A stretch of DNA of 64,000 nucleotides from Tyto alba (taxonomy: Eukaryota; Chordata; Aves; Strigiformes; Tytonidae): contig NW_024881296.1 of assembly GCF_018691265.1 (NCBI RefSeq), positions 4,681,427 to 4,745,426 of the forward strand. Direction: 5' to 3'. Under the pieces are notes generated by a model. That model did not search any database and had not been told where the DNA came from. It saw only the letters and a list, made by a program, of their open reading frames with translations. How positions within the stretch are numbered: the first letter of the stretch is position 1; each line of letters begins with the position of its first letter. The translations under genes and the position numbers were made by a program. Shown in pieces: positions 32,601 through 45,200 of this stretch.

Positions 32601-35478
32601 TTTTCTTTTTATGACATATTAACATTCAGTCACACACAGATCCACTTGCTACTTTTAGCTGCATTTTAAACATCGATGTCAGTACTTGAATACCAGAAAG
32701 GGAAGGAGTTAATCTACCAAAGTTTATAGCTCCCAGTGGGTATCTCTGAGACTGCCGAACCCTCAGAACGTGACATTTGGAAAAGGCCACCCGTGCCATG
32801 CGTGTGCCAGGCTTCAGTTTCTAGTATGGATGAGTGTATGTGACACCCCAACGTTCACATCAACATGGGGCACCGAGCAGCCTCGAGACAGCTTCAGACC
32901 ACAGTAAGGGACAGCAGGAAACCCAACAGCCTCCCCCTGTAACACCACAAGCTCCTCACCCCGGGCATGAGCAAAGCCGGTGTGGTGAGCTGCAACACAT
33001 CGTGAATTCGGGGGGGGTGGGGGAGGAAGGGACCTGCACTTCAACTGCTTAATTCAAGGTCAATTAAAACAGCCTCAGAACAGTTTTCTTCTAGCACAGA
33101 CATGGGAGATCTTTTCAAGTATTTTCTATAAATTAAGACTAATTAAACCAAGTCAGGCCAAGACCATCTAACTCAATCTCCTGACTCCAACAGGGTCCAG
33201 CAGCAGGTGCTCCGGGCCGTTTCTCTCAGCTGAGTTGTTTCTGACCTGTGGGAAACACCCGGTGTAACTCCCCACTACCTGCAGCTTCACTGCGGCAACG
33301 GCCGCTTCAACAGCTCCTGGGGTTGGGGCTTAGGAAGTCTCTCCCCTAAAAGCAACTTACACTATGGGATGTCTACAAAAAAACTCTCACTAGTAGTTTA
33401 CAATGAACACTTAAAAATCACAGTATTTTATATTTTAAAGATGTGAGACAGGCTTCATTAGGAAGAATTACAGACAGCATCTTATTTCTTACCTGCACTG
33501 CCTGTAGCTCTGAGTTCCTCTTGTTCTTTTGGGTCTTTTGATGTATCTGCAGCTCCTTGTTCATCATCGGGATCTACACTGCTGTCAGCGGGACATTCCG
33601 GTTCCTCAGGTTCTATCAAAATCTCATATTCTGGAAAAAGGAATTCATTATGCTCTGGAATTGCATCCGCTGATTCATCTACAAAACAGAAAACAAACAC
33701 CACTTCACAACATCATCTCGTATTTCACATCCTTCTCCCCAAAAGCTGCACAGCAAACTACATAGCAAAAATACAGCACAAACACTCCATGAGCCAGAAT
33801 GATTTACATCACTGCTAGACCTGATTTAAAGCAAGATTTTATATTAAGGACAGTAGAAAACTACAATAGGTGACACGTTGCTTTGAATCTCTGTAAACCC
33901 AAGAGATACTCAAGACAGACTAAACAGCGTTAGCAGCCACATTTTAAAAACCAAAACCTGCAGTTTGACAGCTCTGAGCACATTTCATTCTAACCAGCAT
34001 ATGCACCCAAGCCAGGTGTGCACAGGGGCCCTGAAGCCATACCATTTTTCTTACTTTTTCAATGCATATTGTGAGCAGGCAAGGTTTCCACAAACGCATC
34101 AAATACAGCTTCTGTAATGACAGTATTAACCAGATGCCAGTACATGTTTCAGGTTTCCACTGCTTCAATTAAATGTTACAAAAGTCTGACCCGTAACTGG
34201 ATTTGCACAAATCAACTTCTTGTGTTCTGCTTATTTCCACTTCCTACTAAGTTTCCAGAACTAGCATCCCACAACGTACGACAGGACATACACAGCACAC
34301 ACCAACTTTCATTGCCCCATTATTAACGTGATACTTCTGGAGACTAAAAAATTACTTTGAATACTCTCCATTTGTCGCTTTGTCAACCAGCAAACAAACA
34401 TGCATATGAATGAGACAAGAGAGCAGAAGAGGGGATGATTTAAGAAAAGGGTCTCTCAACCAGCACAGTCAAGGAAACTACTCTTTTCATCACCTGGCCG
34501 TCACAGTACCCTGTGAAGGCATCACCCTCACACCCTCCTTTACAATTTTTGAATAAGCCGTCTCAAAAGTAGCCTGCACAGGGAGAAAATTGGTCTAGAT
34601 CCTTCCAGCTTTTTATGACCGAAGGCGGACAGAAAGAGGTCTTTGAAAGAGACCTGCCCGGAGCAACAAAGCTCCCGCCTTCTCGCCTCACATCAAGGAA
34701 ACCCGTAAGAAGAACTACCGATCCTTTCCTTACAAATCACCAAAGGCGGCAAAAACCACGGCCCCCTCTTCCCTCGGCGCGTGCCCCCGCCGCTCGCGAG
34801 CGGCGGGACCAACGGCCGCCCCGCCCCGCCCCGCCGCACCTATGGCGGAGAGCAGGCCGCAGGAGCGCCGGTGCCCTCGCCGCCAGTCCAGGGCCTGGTG
34901 CTCGGGGCTGCAGTAGTTGGCGCAGCGGCAGATCTCGCAGGAGCGGGGCCCCGGGCAGCCGCACACGCAGCAGAGAGCGGCGCCGCTGCGGAGCCGGCGG
35001 GGGGGCGCGGAGGCGGCGCCCGGCGGCGACGGGTCCTCCGGGGGCGGCTCCTCGGGGTAGATGTTGTTCCGCCGCGGCAGCTGGTTCCGGAACACTGCGG
35101 GCGAGAGGCGGCGGTCAGCGGAGAGGCGGCGGCCCTCGCCCCCGCCTCCTCCTGTCGCCCCCGCCCCCCCCCCCCCTCACCGCAGAGGGGCCCCCGCGGG
35201 CCCGGCAGGCGGTAGCAGGCGGCGTTGCGGCAGGCGAAGACGAAGAGGGTGCGGTGGAAGGCGTCGGGGCGGTCGGGGAGCGGCGCGTAGAGCTGGAGCA
35301 GGAAGGCGCGGGGCTGATGGCAGAGGCCGCAGCGCAGGGCGGCGGTCCCCGGCAGCCCGACCTCGCCCAGCCACGCCGGCCGCCCCCCGACCTTGCTGGG
35401 GAAGTAGGGGCTGCGCAGCCGCCAGCCGCCGCCCGGCTCCGCCGCCGCCACCAACCCCAGCTCCACGCCGGCCGCCAT
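29623..35478 (-). CDS. PDCD2: Programmed cell death protein 2, six coding exons
   Basis: PDCD2 is a conserved protein reported to act as a chaperone for ribosomal protein uS5 (RPS2) in 40S assembly. Coding exons on the minus strand: 35181-35478, 34840-35094, 33493-33678, 32349-32464, 30484-30597, 29623-29802; all GT-AG, 1149 nt, 382 residues (human 344). Exon 1 has the PDCD2 N-terminal signature [19 protein letters not shown] and [19 protein letters not shown]. Exon 2 carries a MYND-type zinc finger at about residues 141-178 (C-x2-C pairs, YCSPEHQ, LDW, GHRRSC). Exons 3-4 encode an acidic linker ([31 protein letters not shown]). Exons 5-6 hold the PDCD2_C domain ([41 protein letters not shown]). 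The extra length is mainly in the acidic linker and the GC-rich N-terminal half. The ATG overlaps a GCCGCCATGG motif. A 494-bp LTR sits in intron 4, in antisense orientation. Confidence 0.96.
30885..31378 (+). mobile_element. Solo LTR (copy 1) in PDCD2 intron 4, with 5-bp target duplication
   Basis: The block runs from TGTCCTGGGTTGAG to CTAAACCACAACA, so it has TG...CA ends. It is flanked on both sides by CCCAG (30880-30884 and 31379-31383), a 5-bp target-site duplication. The U3-like half has a degenerate heat-shock element (30956-30968), a CCAAT box (31015-31019) and a TATA box TATTTAAG (31042-31049). It shares long stretches with the element at 48587-49628, such as the CCCCCTGTGAGAAGCTTCTC region and GTATTTAAGAAGGG versus ATATTTAAGAAGGG. 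It is about 550 bp shorter, so this copy is internally deleted or belongs to a subfamily. No internal retroviral genes are present. It is antisense to PDCD2. Confidence 0.88.
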
Positions 35479-35590
35479 GGTGCCGCTGGACGGGGAGGCG
35501 GGACGGGCCTCGTCTCGCGCCGCCCCCAACGGCTGCCGCCGCGTACCGCTGCCGCCGTTCGCGGGCGGGCGGGCGGGGCGAGCACTACCG
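34740..35590. promoter_or_regulatory. CpG island at the PDCD2 5' end
   Basis: Very GC-rich, CpG-dense DNA covers PDCD2 exons 1 and 2 and extends about 110 bases upstream of the start codon. No TATA box is seen. The transcription start should lie near 35500-35590. The long open frames on the opposite strand here result from GC bias. Confidence 0.8.
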
Positions 35591-35599
35591 GTAACGACG

Positions 35600-35984
35600 C
35601 GGCTTTGCCTCAATTTTTAAATGTAACATTCATGAAGCAATTAAAATAAGGCCAAAAAAACCCACAGAAACCCACACACAACACAAAAAACCAAAAACAA
35701 AACAAAAACCCCCACAAACCAGTTAGCATTTCTGGTTATTGGCTAGGATTCAGTTTGTACTCATCGTTCCTAAGGGCCTTACCTCACATTTAGCCAGCCA
35801 GCAACGTATCTTTCTAAATATTAATTTTAATAAGCAAGTCTTTTAATTTTCTGTTACATTTTCACATCCATGAAATATTTGAAACCAATCACATTCTTTG
35901 TTACAAGTCTAGAAAAATGCACTTAAGTAGCCATTACTGCGCATGTTTCTTTACATATTTATCAAAAAAAAAAAAAAGACAATG
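35600..35984. other. Short spacer between GNPAT 3' end and PDCD2 promoter
   Basis: This AT-rich stretch holds A/C-rich simple sequence (about 35650-35720) and nothing else recognisable. GNPAT transcripts ending near 35965 would stop within about 0.5 kb of the PDCD2 start region, in the same orientation. Confidence 0.6.
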
Positions 35985-35990
35985 TTTAAT
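35985..35990 (-). promoter_or_regulatory. Candidate GNPAT polyadenylation signal
   Basis: The minus strand reads ATTAAA about 230 bases after the GNPAT stop codon. It is followed on the minus strand by a long T-run (the A-run at 35964-35977 on the plus strand), which fits a downstream U-rich element. No minus-strand AATAAA was seen nearby. Confidence 0.5.
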
Positions 35991-36144
35991 CTGTTTAAAA
36001 AAAAAAAAAACAAACCAAAACAGGGTGAGGACACACATACAATTCTTAACCCACGGTGGCAACAGTTTCTCAGCGTTGAGGGAGTGCAGGCGGCTGCAGG
36101 TGGCCCTGCTGCCCCCCAGGCGTGGCCCCCCCCCCCGCCTGCCG

Positions 36145-36173
36145 CTGGGTGCCAGTGGGTGCCAGTGGGTGCC
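36145..36173. repeat. 11-bp tandem repeat in the GNPAT 3'UTR
   Basis: Nearly three copies of the unit GTGGGTGCCA(G), just past the GNPAT stop codon in a locally GC-rich stretch. It has no evident function. Confidence 0.8.
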
Positions 36174-36218
36174 CTCCCGCTGCAGGCGCTGACAGCTGCT
36201 CACGGCATCAGGAGCCAC

Positions 36219-39200
36219 TCAGAGTCGTGCGGCCACAGGTTTCTGTACAGGTATCCTAGCGTCTAACAGGGAAAAAATAATAATAAAAAAAAATAAATCA
36301 TCAAAATGCTGTAAATACTGGTCCATTAAGCTTCTTTTTGCTTTATTTTCCTTAGCTATCATGTTGCACAGTATTTCAAATAAAGGAGGGTGATTCAAAG
36401 CTGCAGTCGGTGAGTGACACCGGAAAAAGTAATGTCAAAAAAATATCATTAGGATTTTTATGCAGATAAATATACAGTTCTAAGAAACTACTAGGGAAAA
36501 AACACTACATCTAACGTATGTGCATTGTCCAAAGTAATTTACAACTTGAGAAGCCCTCTTCAAATTCATTACAGAACACTTACCAAACATATCCAGGATT
36601 TTATTAACAGCCTCTTGATTTACATTGTAAGCGAATCCACTGGACCTACAGTTAAAGAAAAAAGCCTGTTTCTTCAATGAATATTTCTTATTCCAGTCAT
36701 TTTTATACGAATACACTGAGCATCTTCATAATTAAATCATATTTTTCATCCTGCCAGCATACAGATTAATTTTAAGGACATGGCAGATTGTACTTGAGGA
36801 CAGGTGTGCTTTCTTTAGTCATCTTCTTGTTCAGAGTCCCCATGTCTGTCTCTTCCTTTTTTTTTTTTATTAAGGACAATTGCAGGAAGAAAACATTTGT
36901 TTGTTTTCAATCATATAATTTTAAAGACTATCTCAAACTGAACCAATCTTCAGCTGATGTCAAATTCTGTTGCAGTCAACTGATTTATCCCTCTTACTTG
37001 CAAGGGGAATTTAGCTATAGACATCTATTTAGCACAGTGACATGGCAGGGGATGTAACGATGACAGTACTTGGTGCGCTTTCCAAGAGCACTAAAATCTT
37101 TAACCAAGGAATTTCCTGAACAGAGGCATAAGAAAATAGCTCAGGTTCATCAGATGCCAGCTGAGTTCTCTGAAACACTCAAGACAATGTGGGGACTTGT
37201 ATCAGGGGCTTCCATGGTTATACTTTTAACTACAGTAAAAAGCACAACACAAATTAATCTGATAACAGGAAATGCATGTCACTGTATCTTTGTATAACAA
37301 TAGCTGTTTTTTAATCTTGGGCCTATAAACTATGAACTGCATTAAAAGACTTTAATGACTAAGCTTTCAGTTAAATTGCTTTGAGATGTCAGCAGTGAAA
37401 CCCCCCAAAAATTAGCAGTATTTCTGATAATTTCTTACACTGCCCAGTGAGACTTACTGTAACACACAGAGTAACTATTCTATTAAAAATAAGCAGAACT
37501 AGTCTCTTTGCTTATCAAAGCATTGAAGGAAACTTTGAAATCCAAAAGGTAAGGGGAGTCAGAAGAAGCCTACTAGTGAGAGAGTTAATTTGGTTGCTGG
37601 GTTCCACAGGAGTGTTCTCACTATGAGAGGGTGCCATTCTGCCTCTACAACGTGTACAGAAAGGAACTACCTGGGTCTTCACCACGACTCCGGTAACTCC
37701 AGTCAACCTTCAGTTGGCTGGTGCTCAGGCAGTTGAGGTTCTGCTGTTCCACTTCATACTAATAGCTCAGTCATTAAGAATTGCCAGTAAGACCACACAC
37801 TGACTTCTGCGTACCAAAAAACCACTCTTACTTACATTTTCTTCTTCTTCACTGCACCTAGTTGCACAAGAGCTGCTAAGGCATTTTTCTGCATGTCAGA
37901 AGACAGTGCTTCGTAACACTGTGTATTTCCTACGGAGAAACACAATTAAAAGTTTTATCACTGTCCATTAACAGGCTACACTTGTAAAATCATATTGCAT
38001 AACAACTGTACACACCCTTCTCAAGAAGCTGAAAAACAAAGCTGCGTACTCCAGGTATAAACTGCTTCTCAGTAAAGGCTTCTTTTGTTTCCTTTGAGAG
38101 ATATCTGTAAATTAACTAACATTAAAAAAAAAAATTAGCACTTCTTTGACTGTCAGATTGTTATGAATTACAACAGACATGTCCTCATGAGTAAGTAATA
38201 GTTACACTTTGAGAAGTGTAGAAGAGGAACTCAAGGTATCATTACACAGAGCAGCTGATATTTTTTATTACTGTTTAACAGGTATGAGAATCCTAATATT
38301 AAAATAAGATTCGGTATTACTGTAATAGTCACCTTAGACATTAATTTGACATGACGTTAATTTGACATGACATTAATTTGACATTCCTGTTTTCACAATC
38401 AAAACCAGTATAATTTTTTTAAAGCAATACCTGTTTTACAGACGTGAAAAACTGAGCAGATCAGTACAGTTCAGCCCGAGTCTTAGACCTGATCATTAAC
38501 AGATTCCACTAGGTTCAAACGTCTACAGTCCCATCAATCTTATCCTGACATACTTGAGATTTTAGCCTCCTGCTTTTGTATACATTGCTTATTACAAGAA
38601 TGTGTGTAGTCTTATTAAAACCTTGGAAAACCAAGAGACTTTAAAGAGATATGGATGCAATTAATGACTCCCAAAAAAGCTATCAGATATGAGATGGAAA
38701 TTAATTTCCGCACCTGGCAGGACAGCCTACATGAAATTAATTAAGCAAGAGCATTGCTCGTAAGAAAGAGCAATGAACCTGGTAGCAGCAAACTCCCTGT
38801 GAAGCTTATACACCCACAGTGGCCCATCACAGGGATCCTGGGGAAAGGGTGGTGTTTAAGATACTTATTACTGCTATTTCACAACTCTTGCACTCCGCAG
38901 CCATGAAAACAGTCACTACTGATACTGCAGAAGTATCCCAGCTCTCCTAGTTTCCCTATAAGACACCAGAGAAAAAAAAGACACATTTTCTGAAGAACAT
39001 ACCTGATAACCTTCCACAAAAGGTCTGAACATAGTTGACAAGAAAGATACTATACCACTTCCTTTGTCGGTAGGGTAAATTTCCTGTTGACTTGTTTGAA
39101 TGGCATCACATTTTGTGAGTAGAAGACATCCTTCCTCAAAATCCTGGGAGAGAGAAGCATAACTGAAATTTTAACATCTATGCTAAGTGCAGCTACCTTT

Positions 39201-42200
39201 CCCCACAAAATTAACAATAAAAAACTCACAACAGGACACCACTTCCATTTCTGAACTCAGTTCTCAGGAGACTTGAACCAAAATTTTCCTACATACCAGA
39301 AAGACCTTTATAAAAAGGCAGTGGGAACATGTTCTTAAACGCAACAGTATCTGGATCCACAACAGGTCTAGGAGCAAAGAAAGCAGCTGTGGCTGCTATT
39401 ACAACAGCCAGCCTGAGTTCCCTTGGGATTTTGTCAAAATAGGGTCGGGTTGCCTGGTTTAAGTATTTTTCTGGTGGTTTTACTTATTTATTTATTTATT
39501 TATTTATAAAGTCAGGGTTTGCCTTTATCTCACATCCACTGTTTGAGATAAATGGTGACATAGTTCACTGATCCACCCTCTGCGAAAGATGGCCAAAAGC
39601 TACGAATTACGGAAACGTCAAAGACAAAACCATTTTAGTGCCAATGTCGGTGTAAGGGGGACGGGAGACAGGACACACACACAAAACCACGAGAAGATGG
39701 GACGCAGACATGACAGACACGTGGACGACTACAGGGCTGGGTTGCTAAGAGATCCCCTAACATTACAGCAACTATTTCGTTTGACTTCAGTGAAGTCAGT
39801 CACAGCCAGTCACCTTCTTGTTCTCTGCCTGGTTTTGGTAGCTGCAAAAGGCAACATTTGCTAACAATGAAAACCAAACATAATGGTGCCAATCAGCCTA
39901 TAAAAAAAGGCCCAATTCTCTTCTATATAGAAATCTATGAGATTTTAATATAGTTGCAAGTCTTGAATACTGTTATGAAAATTGTATCTTTTTTTAATGC
40001 AGGGAAGATCACAAATATCATCATCCAGTATTTGACCTCAGCACTGATAAAAATCACATCTGATCAGTTTTAAATCCAAATGAAAACTACATGTGGATTT
40101 ACCAGTTTATATTGGGTGGGTATGACACTGAGCCAGTTTTTTTACCAATAAACTTGTGCTCACCTACATTTCAAGCTGGCTGGACTAGAGCCAGCTCCAG
40201 CCCAGCAGATGCATATAAACTGACACAGCAAGTCCTGCAGAGAGCAAAGTGCCGCCCGCAGTTTTCACAGCTTGCCTGTGTCCAGCTGTGTTAGGAGAGC
40301 ACGCAGACACGCTGAGCCCTGTAACAAGGCAGTATGCAGGAACAATACCGGCTTTGTCTGAGCAATGGCTGTATGGGGCAGGGGGTGAAACGAGGGGAAA
40401 CTCTTTTCAAGCAAATAGGACGCAACTAAAGCTTCCGTAAGACTCTACAAGGGACGCTGTTACGCCATTAGGAAAGCTCTCACTTCAAAAACCTTCACAG
40501 GCTGCATCGCCCCAACCCTGTGGAAGAGTCTGGCTGCAAAAATTTAAGGCAGGCTTTCACAATAAGCACTTCCCTCATAGTGCTAGCAATGTACTACCTG
40601 AATCTACATGAGATAAATGTCAGCAATGAAGAGCTGAAAGGGCTCAACCATGAACCATCAAAATATTAAAAGGAACGTCGAAACCTTCAGAGTTCAAGGT
40701 GTAAGAGGAACGTTAGCCATTGTGTGAACACTACAGGGTAGGTACCACCACGCTGTGCAGTCAGGAGAGGCGGGTGCAGGGGCATACTTTAATGGATGAG
40801 GCACTGGGTGTTGGCACAGCCCTCTGGCAGCCCTTGCCATCACAGACCACACACATGGAGCTACACAAAACAACCGATCACAGCTGCACTAGAAGGAATA
40901 TAATCAACCAGAGAACAATACGTACTTAAATTTGGAATTGCATACTCTATTTGCCAAAGATAACAAGGGCATACAATGGTTGATCATTAATCGGTATAAT
41001 ACCTATAGTTTAACTTTCTGAAAGAGGAGCAGTGCCCCTCTGCTACACAGTCTGCAAGAGCTTTTAGGAAAAATTATTCTGGGGTACCCTCAATGAGAAT
41101 TCCTGTTTTGTTTCTGCACTGACAGAACATATCCACCCTGTGACACAATTCAATTAAATCTAAACACTTTTTTCTTCACAGCCTAAGGTCTATTTCATAA
41201 CTGCAGAGCAAGAGGACAGAGTTTATACTTCATTTAAAAGTCTGCTTTACATATATTTTTATATCCGTGCTGGAAGACTGGTAGCTTTATGCAAAAAAAG
41301 TTAAACTTCTGCTACAGTCCATTTTAACAGTTCAGAATTGGGCAATTTCAGGACTTTTCAGTTTTTAACTGGAAGGGGGAGGCGGGAGAGAGTGAATATG
41401 CAACCTTGTGGATTCAGACAATGATTTGCAACTAACCAAATGACCCTCTTTTAATTTCTCCCTCCCACGTACTGATCAAGTTGGAATCACTGGAGATGTT
41501 TATCACAAAGCACTTGTTCGGGAGAGGCCTGAAATCAGATGCTATTTTAGTTGGCTGCGTTACTATCAGTATTCTTGTATAAAGGGTGTTTTTACTTACC
41601 TTCAATGAAATGCCAGGAAAGAAGATGAACTCATCAGAAAAAACATCTCTCAAGAAGCTGAAGCAGCTGTAAACTTCCTCTGAAAAAACATATTGTACTG
41701 CTGTTTAAAAACATAATTTAAAACATGCAAGTGAAAAGCCATTTAAGCCTTATTTTAGAGGGAGTACCTACTTGAAATAAAATTTGGATTTGACATTGAA
41801 AGCATACATACACACACAGCAGAAACCACCACAACAGAACAGCAAATACTCAAAGCATTTTACTCAATTGTTACCAAAAGGAAAGAACAGGGGGTTGTAG
41901 CTTCTCAGAACGTGCATTACATACCACATAATCAGATGCTGCACAAAACTAAGGTATGTAATTCTGAAAAGTTTATTTAAGAGACAAGTATTGGGAAACA
42001 CTGGAATCCTTCAGCAACAGTAGTGGGAAGAGAAGAAAGACTGAGAACTGGCTGAACCGTATGCAAGTGTGAGCTGTGTGTAATACGTAACCTAAAAAGC
42101 AGGTCTGCCGAATGCCAACAAAATAAGACATAGGAACTGGGATCAGCTCATTCCTCTAAGCGGAATATACCTACTTTCTAAAGTATCAAAGGGTAAACAA

Positions 42201-45200
42201 AGAAGGCAAGCAAAATATCCTCCGTCCCCTTCCCAAAACGTCCGCCTTATGCCATGGGACCTTATCCAGAGTATAATGGTCTCAGCTCCCACTAGCAGTT
42301 TTAGGAACTTCGTGTTCCTCTCACAGCTGACAGCGCAAGGAACAAAGCCAGTGGACTCAGAGCTACCCAAATGTACCTTTTCTGAAGCTGCGCGTCATCT
42401 GCAAGGCAACTGCCACCAGAGACGGACGCACAAACACGTTCAGCAGCTGGTTTCTGTAGGTGGCACACATGAGGATGGCCAGAGCACGTTTAAAGACAAT
42501 TTCCCCTACAGCTCCATCTTCCAGCCCTTTGTCGTTTAGGACCACATGGCCATCGACAAGGCGAGCAATGTTGGAATGCAGGGTGAGGCCAGACACGACT
42601 GCTTTTTTGGCACACAGGTCATCTAGCAGGAAAATACAACACTCAGGAAAATGCAAAAGGGAATACAACTCTACTGAAACAGCCTAAAAATACACCAGTA
42701 TTTTGTTAAGTTTTATCACTGAAGACCAGTTAGTACACCTAACATTCAGTCAGAGAGATGTTATAAAACAATCCATACTAGGGACTGACAGCCTAGGCAC
42801 AGTATGAGATGGAGAGAACAAATTCCAGACATTTCTGTCATTAAAGCACTTTAAATTCTTCCACTTGCTAACAATGACAAATACTTCCTTTGTCTCTGGT
42901 GCAAGTATTCCGAGCCTCCAAATAAAAGAGGTTAAATCTGTTTGATGGATACATTCATCAGTAAGGAAAAGGAAACCATACTTTTGCTTAAGCATTTCTG
43001 ACACTACAAGTTTTGAATCAAATACACAAGTCTTTATAATGTTTTTCCTCAACTCTCACATACAAGGAAGCCCTCATCCCAAATTACGTTTAAAGAAATC
43101 CTAATATAAGTATCATTACATAATATACCTGCTCAAAGAGAAACTAGACTGTACTCAAACCCAAATCTCTTCCTGTTTCATAAGACAATCCTTTCAAAAT
43201 GCATAATTCATGGAAGTGTGTGGCTTTGCTGTTTTTTTTTTAAACAAAGTTCTTCGAAGGCAGGCACGAGTTTCACAAACCTGTGGGCCTTGGTCAAGCT
43301 TTTTTCTCGTTGTGACACACTGCAATCTTAATTCAGATAAAGAGCAGCATCTCAAGTCTTGAAAATACACTCACTTTTTCAGAGTGTCTTACACTACCAA
43401 AACATACCCTGCATCAAATACGAACTCTCTGGCAAGCAAGGAAAGAAGCAATAAAACCCTCTTATTGAACACTAAAATACACTTTACATGTTCACAGCAC
43501 CACAAGCATATCAAATCAATATAGCCTCTGACAGGAAAAAAAAAAAAAATCATATTCTTCCCCCTTAACATAGATTTCACATAGAATCTCCTTGTATCTG
43601 ATTTGCTCCTTCACCCTACTTTGTTCCAGTTTTGCTAAATATCCCAAGTTTCTCAATGCAGTAAGAGGCAGAAGTCTGAGCAAGTAATTCTGCAGTTCCT
43701 GTTTTTAATATAAGATTTCTAACGGCCCAACAAATACTCTGCCTGTAGCAACCAACCAGCATGACAAAAGGAAGAACAACTAGCTGTCTGGAGACAGAAG
43801 AATGGACAGGGTACATGTAGTTGCCGACTGTGTGACATTGACAAATTAGCCTTTAAAGTGTATTTATTCTTTCAAATTTCTGTAAATCCAAAACAAAACA
43901 ACAAACCCTGTCTCTGTGCAACTGATGCCTAGAGCGGGGCCAGCATGCTCCAACAAAAACTGCTCAGCTGTTGTCATTCCTCTATTTCATTACCATGCCT
44001 ATTTGCTATTCCCTGACTACATCAGAACTCTACTAAAGCAAAAGCTTACTCATTGTTGCTAAGAAAACAAACAAAATAAATAAGCAAACCCAAATGCGGT
44101 ATGTTTTTCAGTTTACTGTGCACTAAGATTCTAAAATGATGTTTAAATATTGCCATGAAATTCTTCCTTTTACCAGGCTGGCAGAACCAGACTTTGTCTG
44201 CATTCATTGCAGTGCAGATCCCTGAAAGGAGAAGCGGTTTTCTTCCAGATATGGGAGAGTACAGTTATAACTGTACCCTGCTCCTATTTCTTTATTGCAG
44301 TAGTGAGAGGGACCCTTGATTATATCTGTGGTTTAAGTCTACCTACAGTGAAAAGGGAAATGTACTTCCATTACATGTGATTCTTCTTTGCTGGCTTTAC
44401 CACTTATGCCCCGAGGCTCTAAAATTAATTACCTGTGTCACCAAGGCTTTCAGAAAGTTTGTAAGGAGAATCACTCTTTCAGCAGTGTGTGTGTGTGTAC
44501 CTGTGTGTGTGTCTGCGCGTGTTTTGATTTTTCTCTCACCCATTTGTTTCTGCTAGTTCTTTGCTAAAATAACAACTTATACTATAGTCAGTACCAAGTA
44601 ATAAATATAGCGTTACACCAAGTTAACTGCCATAGATCAGGTAATTGCCTGTGACTTACACAGGGTCCAGACAGACACTAGGCAAATCTCAGTACTCTAA
44701 TAGAAGAACCTTGTCATTTCCCCCTAATTCCACACTTCAGGATATAACAGTAAAATATCTATTGTGCTTCCACCTGTTTTTCAAAGTATTATCTTCTACA
44801 GGCTAAGTCAAAACCTGTCAGGTCTTAGCATCATTTTTACCATATCCTAAAATACATTTACAGAATGTTTTTCTCAGAGCTGTAAAGCTGTCACCATACG
44901 CTGCTTCCACAGAATTATAATTTATCCTTTATAAGCAACAAAAGGAATAGAAATAACACTTTCTCTGCATACCAGGCCATTCAATGAATCCTCCAAAAGT
45001 CTGTGTTAAGCCTTTAAGCCACAGGGTTTTTTCTATTAGAAGTTCAAAATCCATGGCTGGCAAATTCTGGAGCAGGACAGCGGCAACTAGCACCCACGGA
45101 CTCAAAACCATGTTTTCTATTTGCAGGAGCTCCATTTTATAAGCAACGTCACTGACAAATTCTTGGATATCCTCAGATGGCTTTTGGGGAAGATGCCTGA

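Noticed and set aside
33150..33330. Possible old CR1-type fragment (CCATCTAACTCAATCTCC)
   Set aside because: Only a weak resemblance to one stretch of CR1; no 3' microsatellite tail or coding remnant was seen.
34615..35649. A 344-codon plus-strand open frame over the PDCD2 5' end
   Set aside because: It is rich in Arg, Pro, Ala and Gly, lies antisense to well-supported PDCD2 exons 1-2, and has no recognisable domain. GC bias removes stop codons here.
38337..38385. The three-copy 16-bp array as a CRISPR-like or regulatory array
   Set aside because: Units are directly adjacent with no spacers, and the DNA is vertebrate; it is a plain minisatellite.
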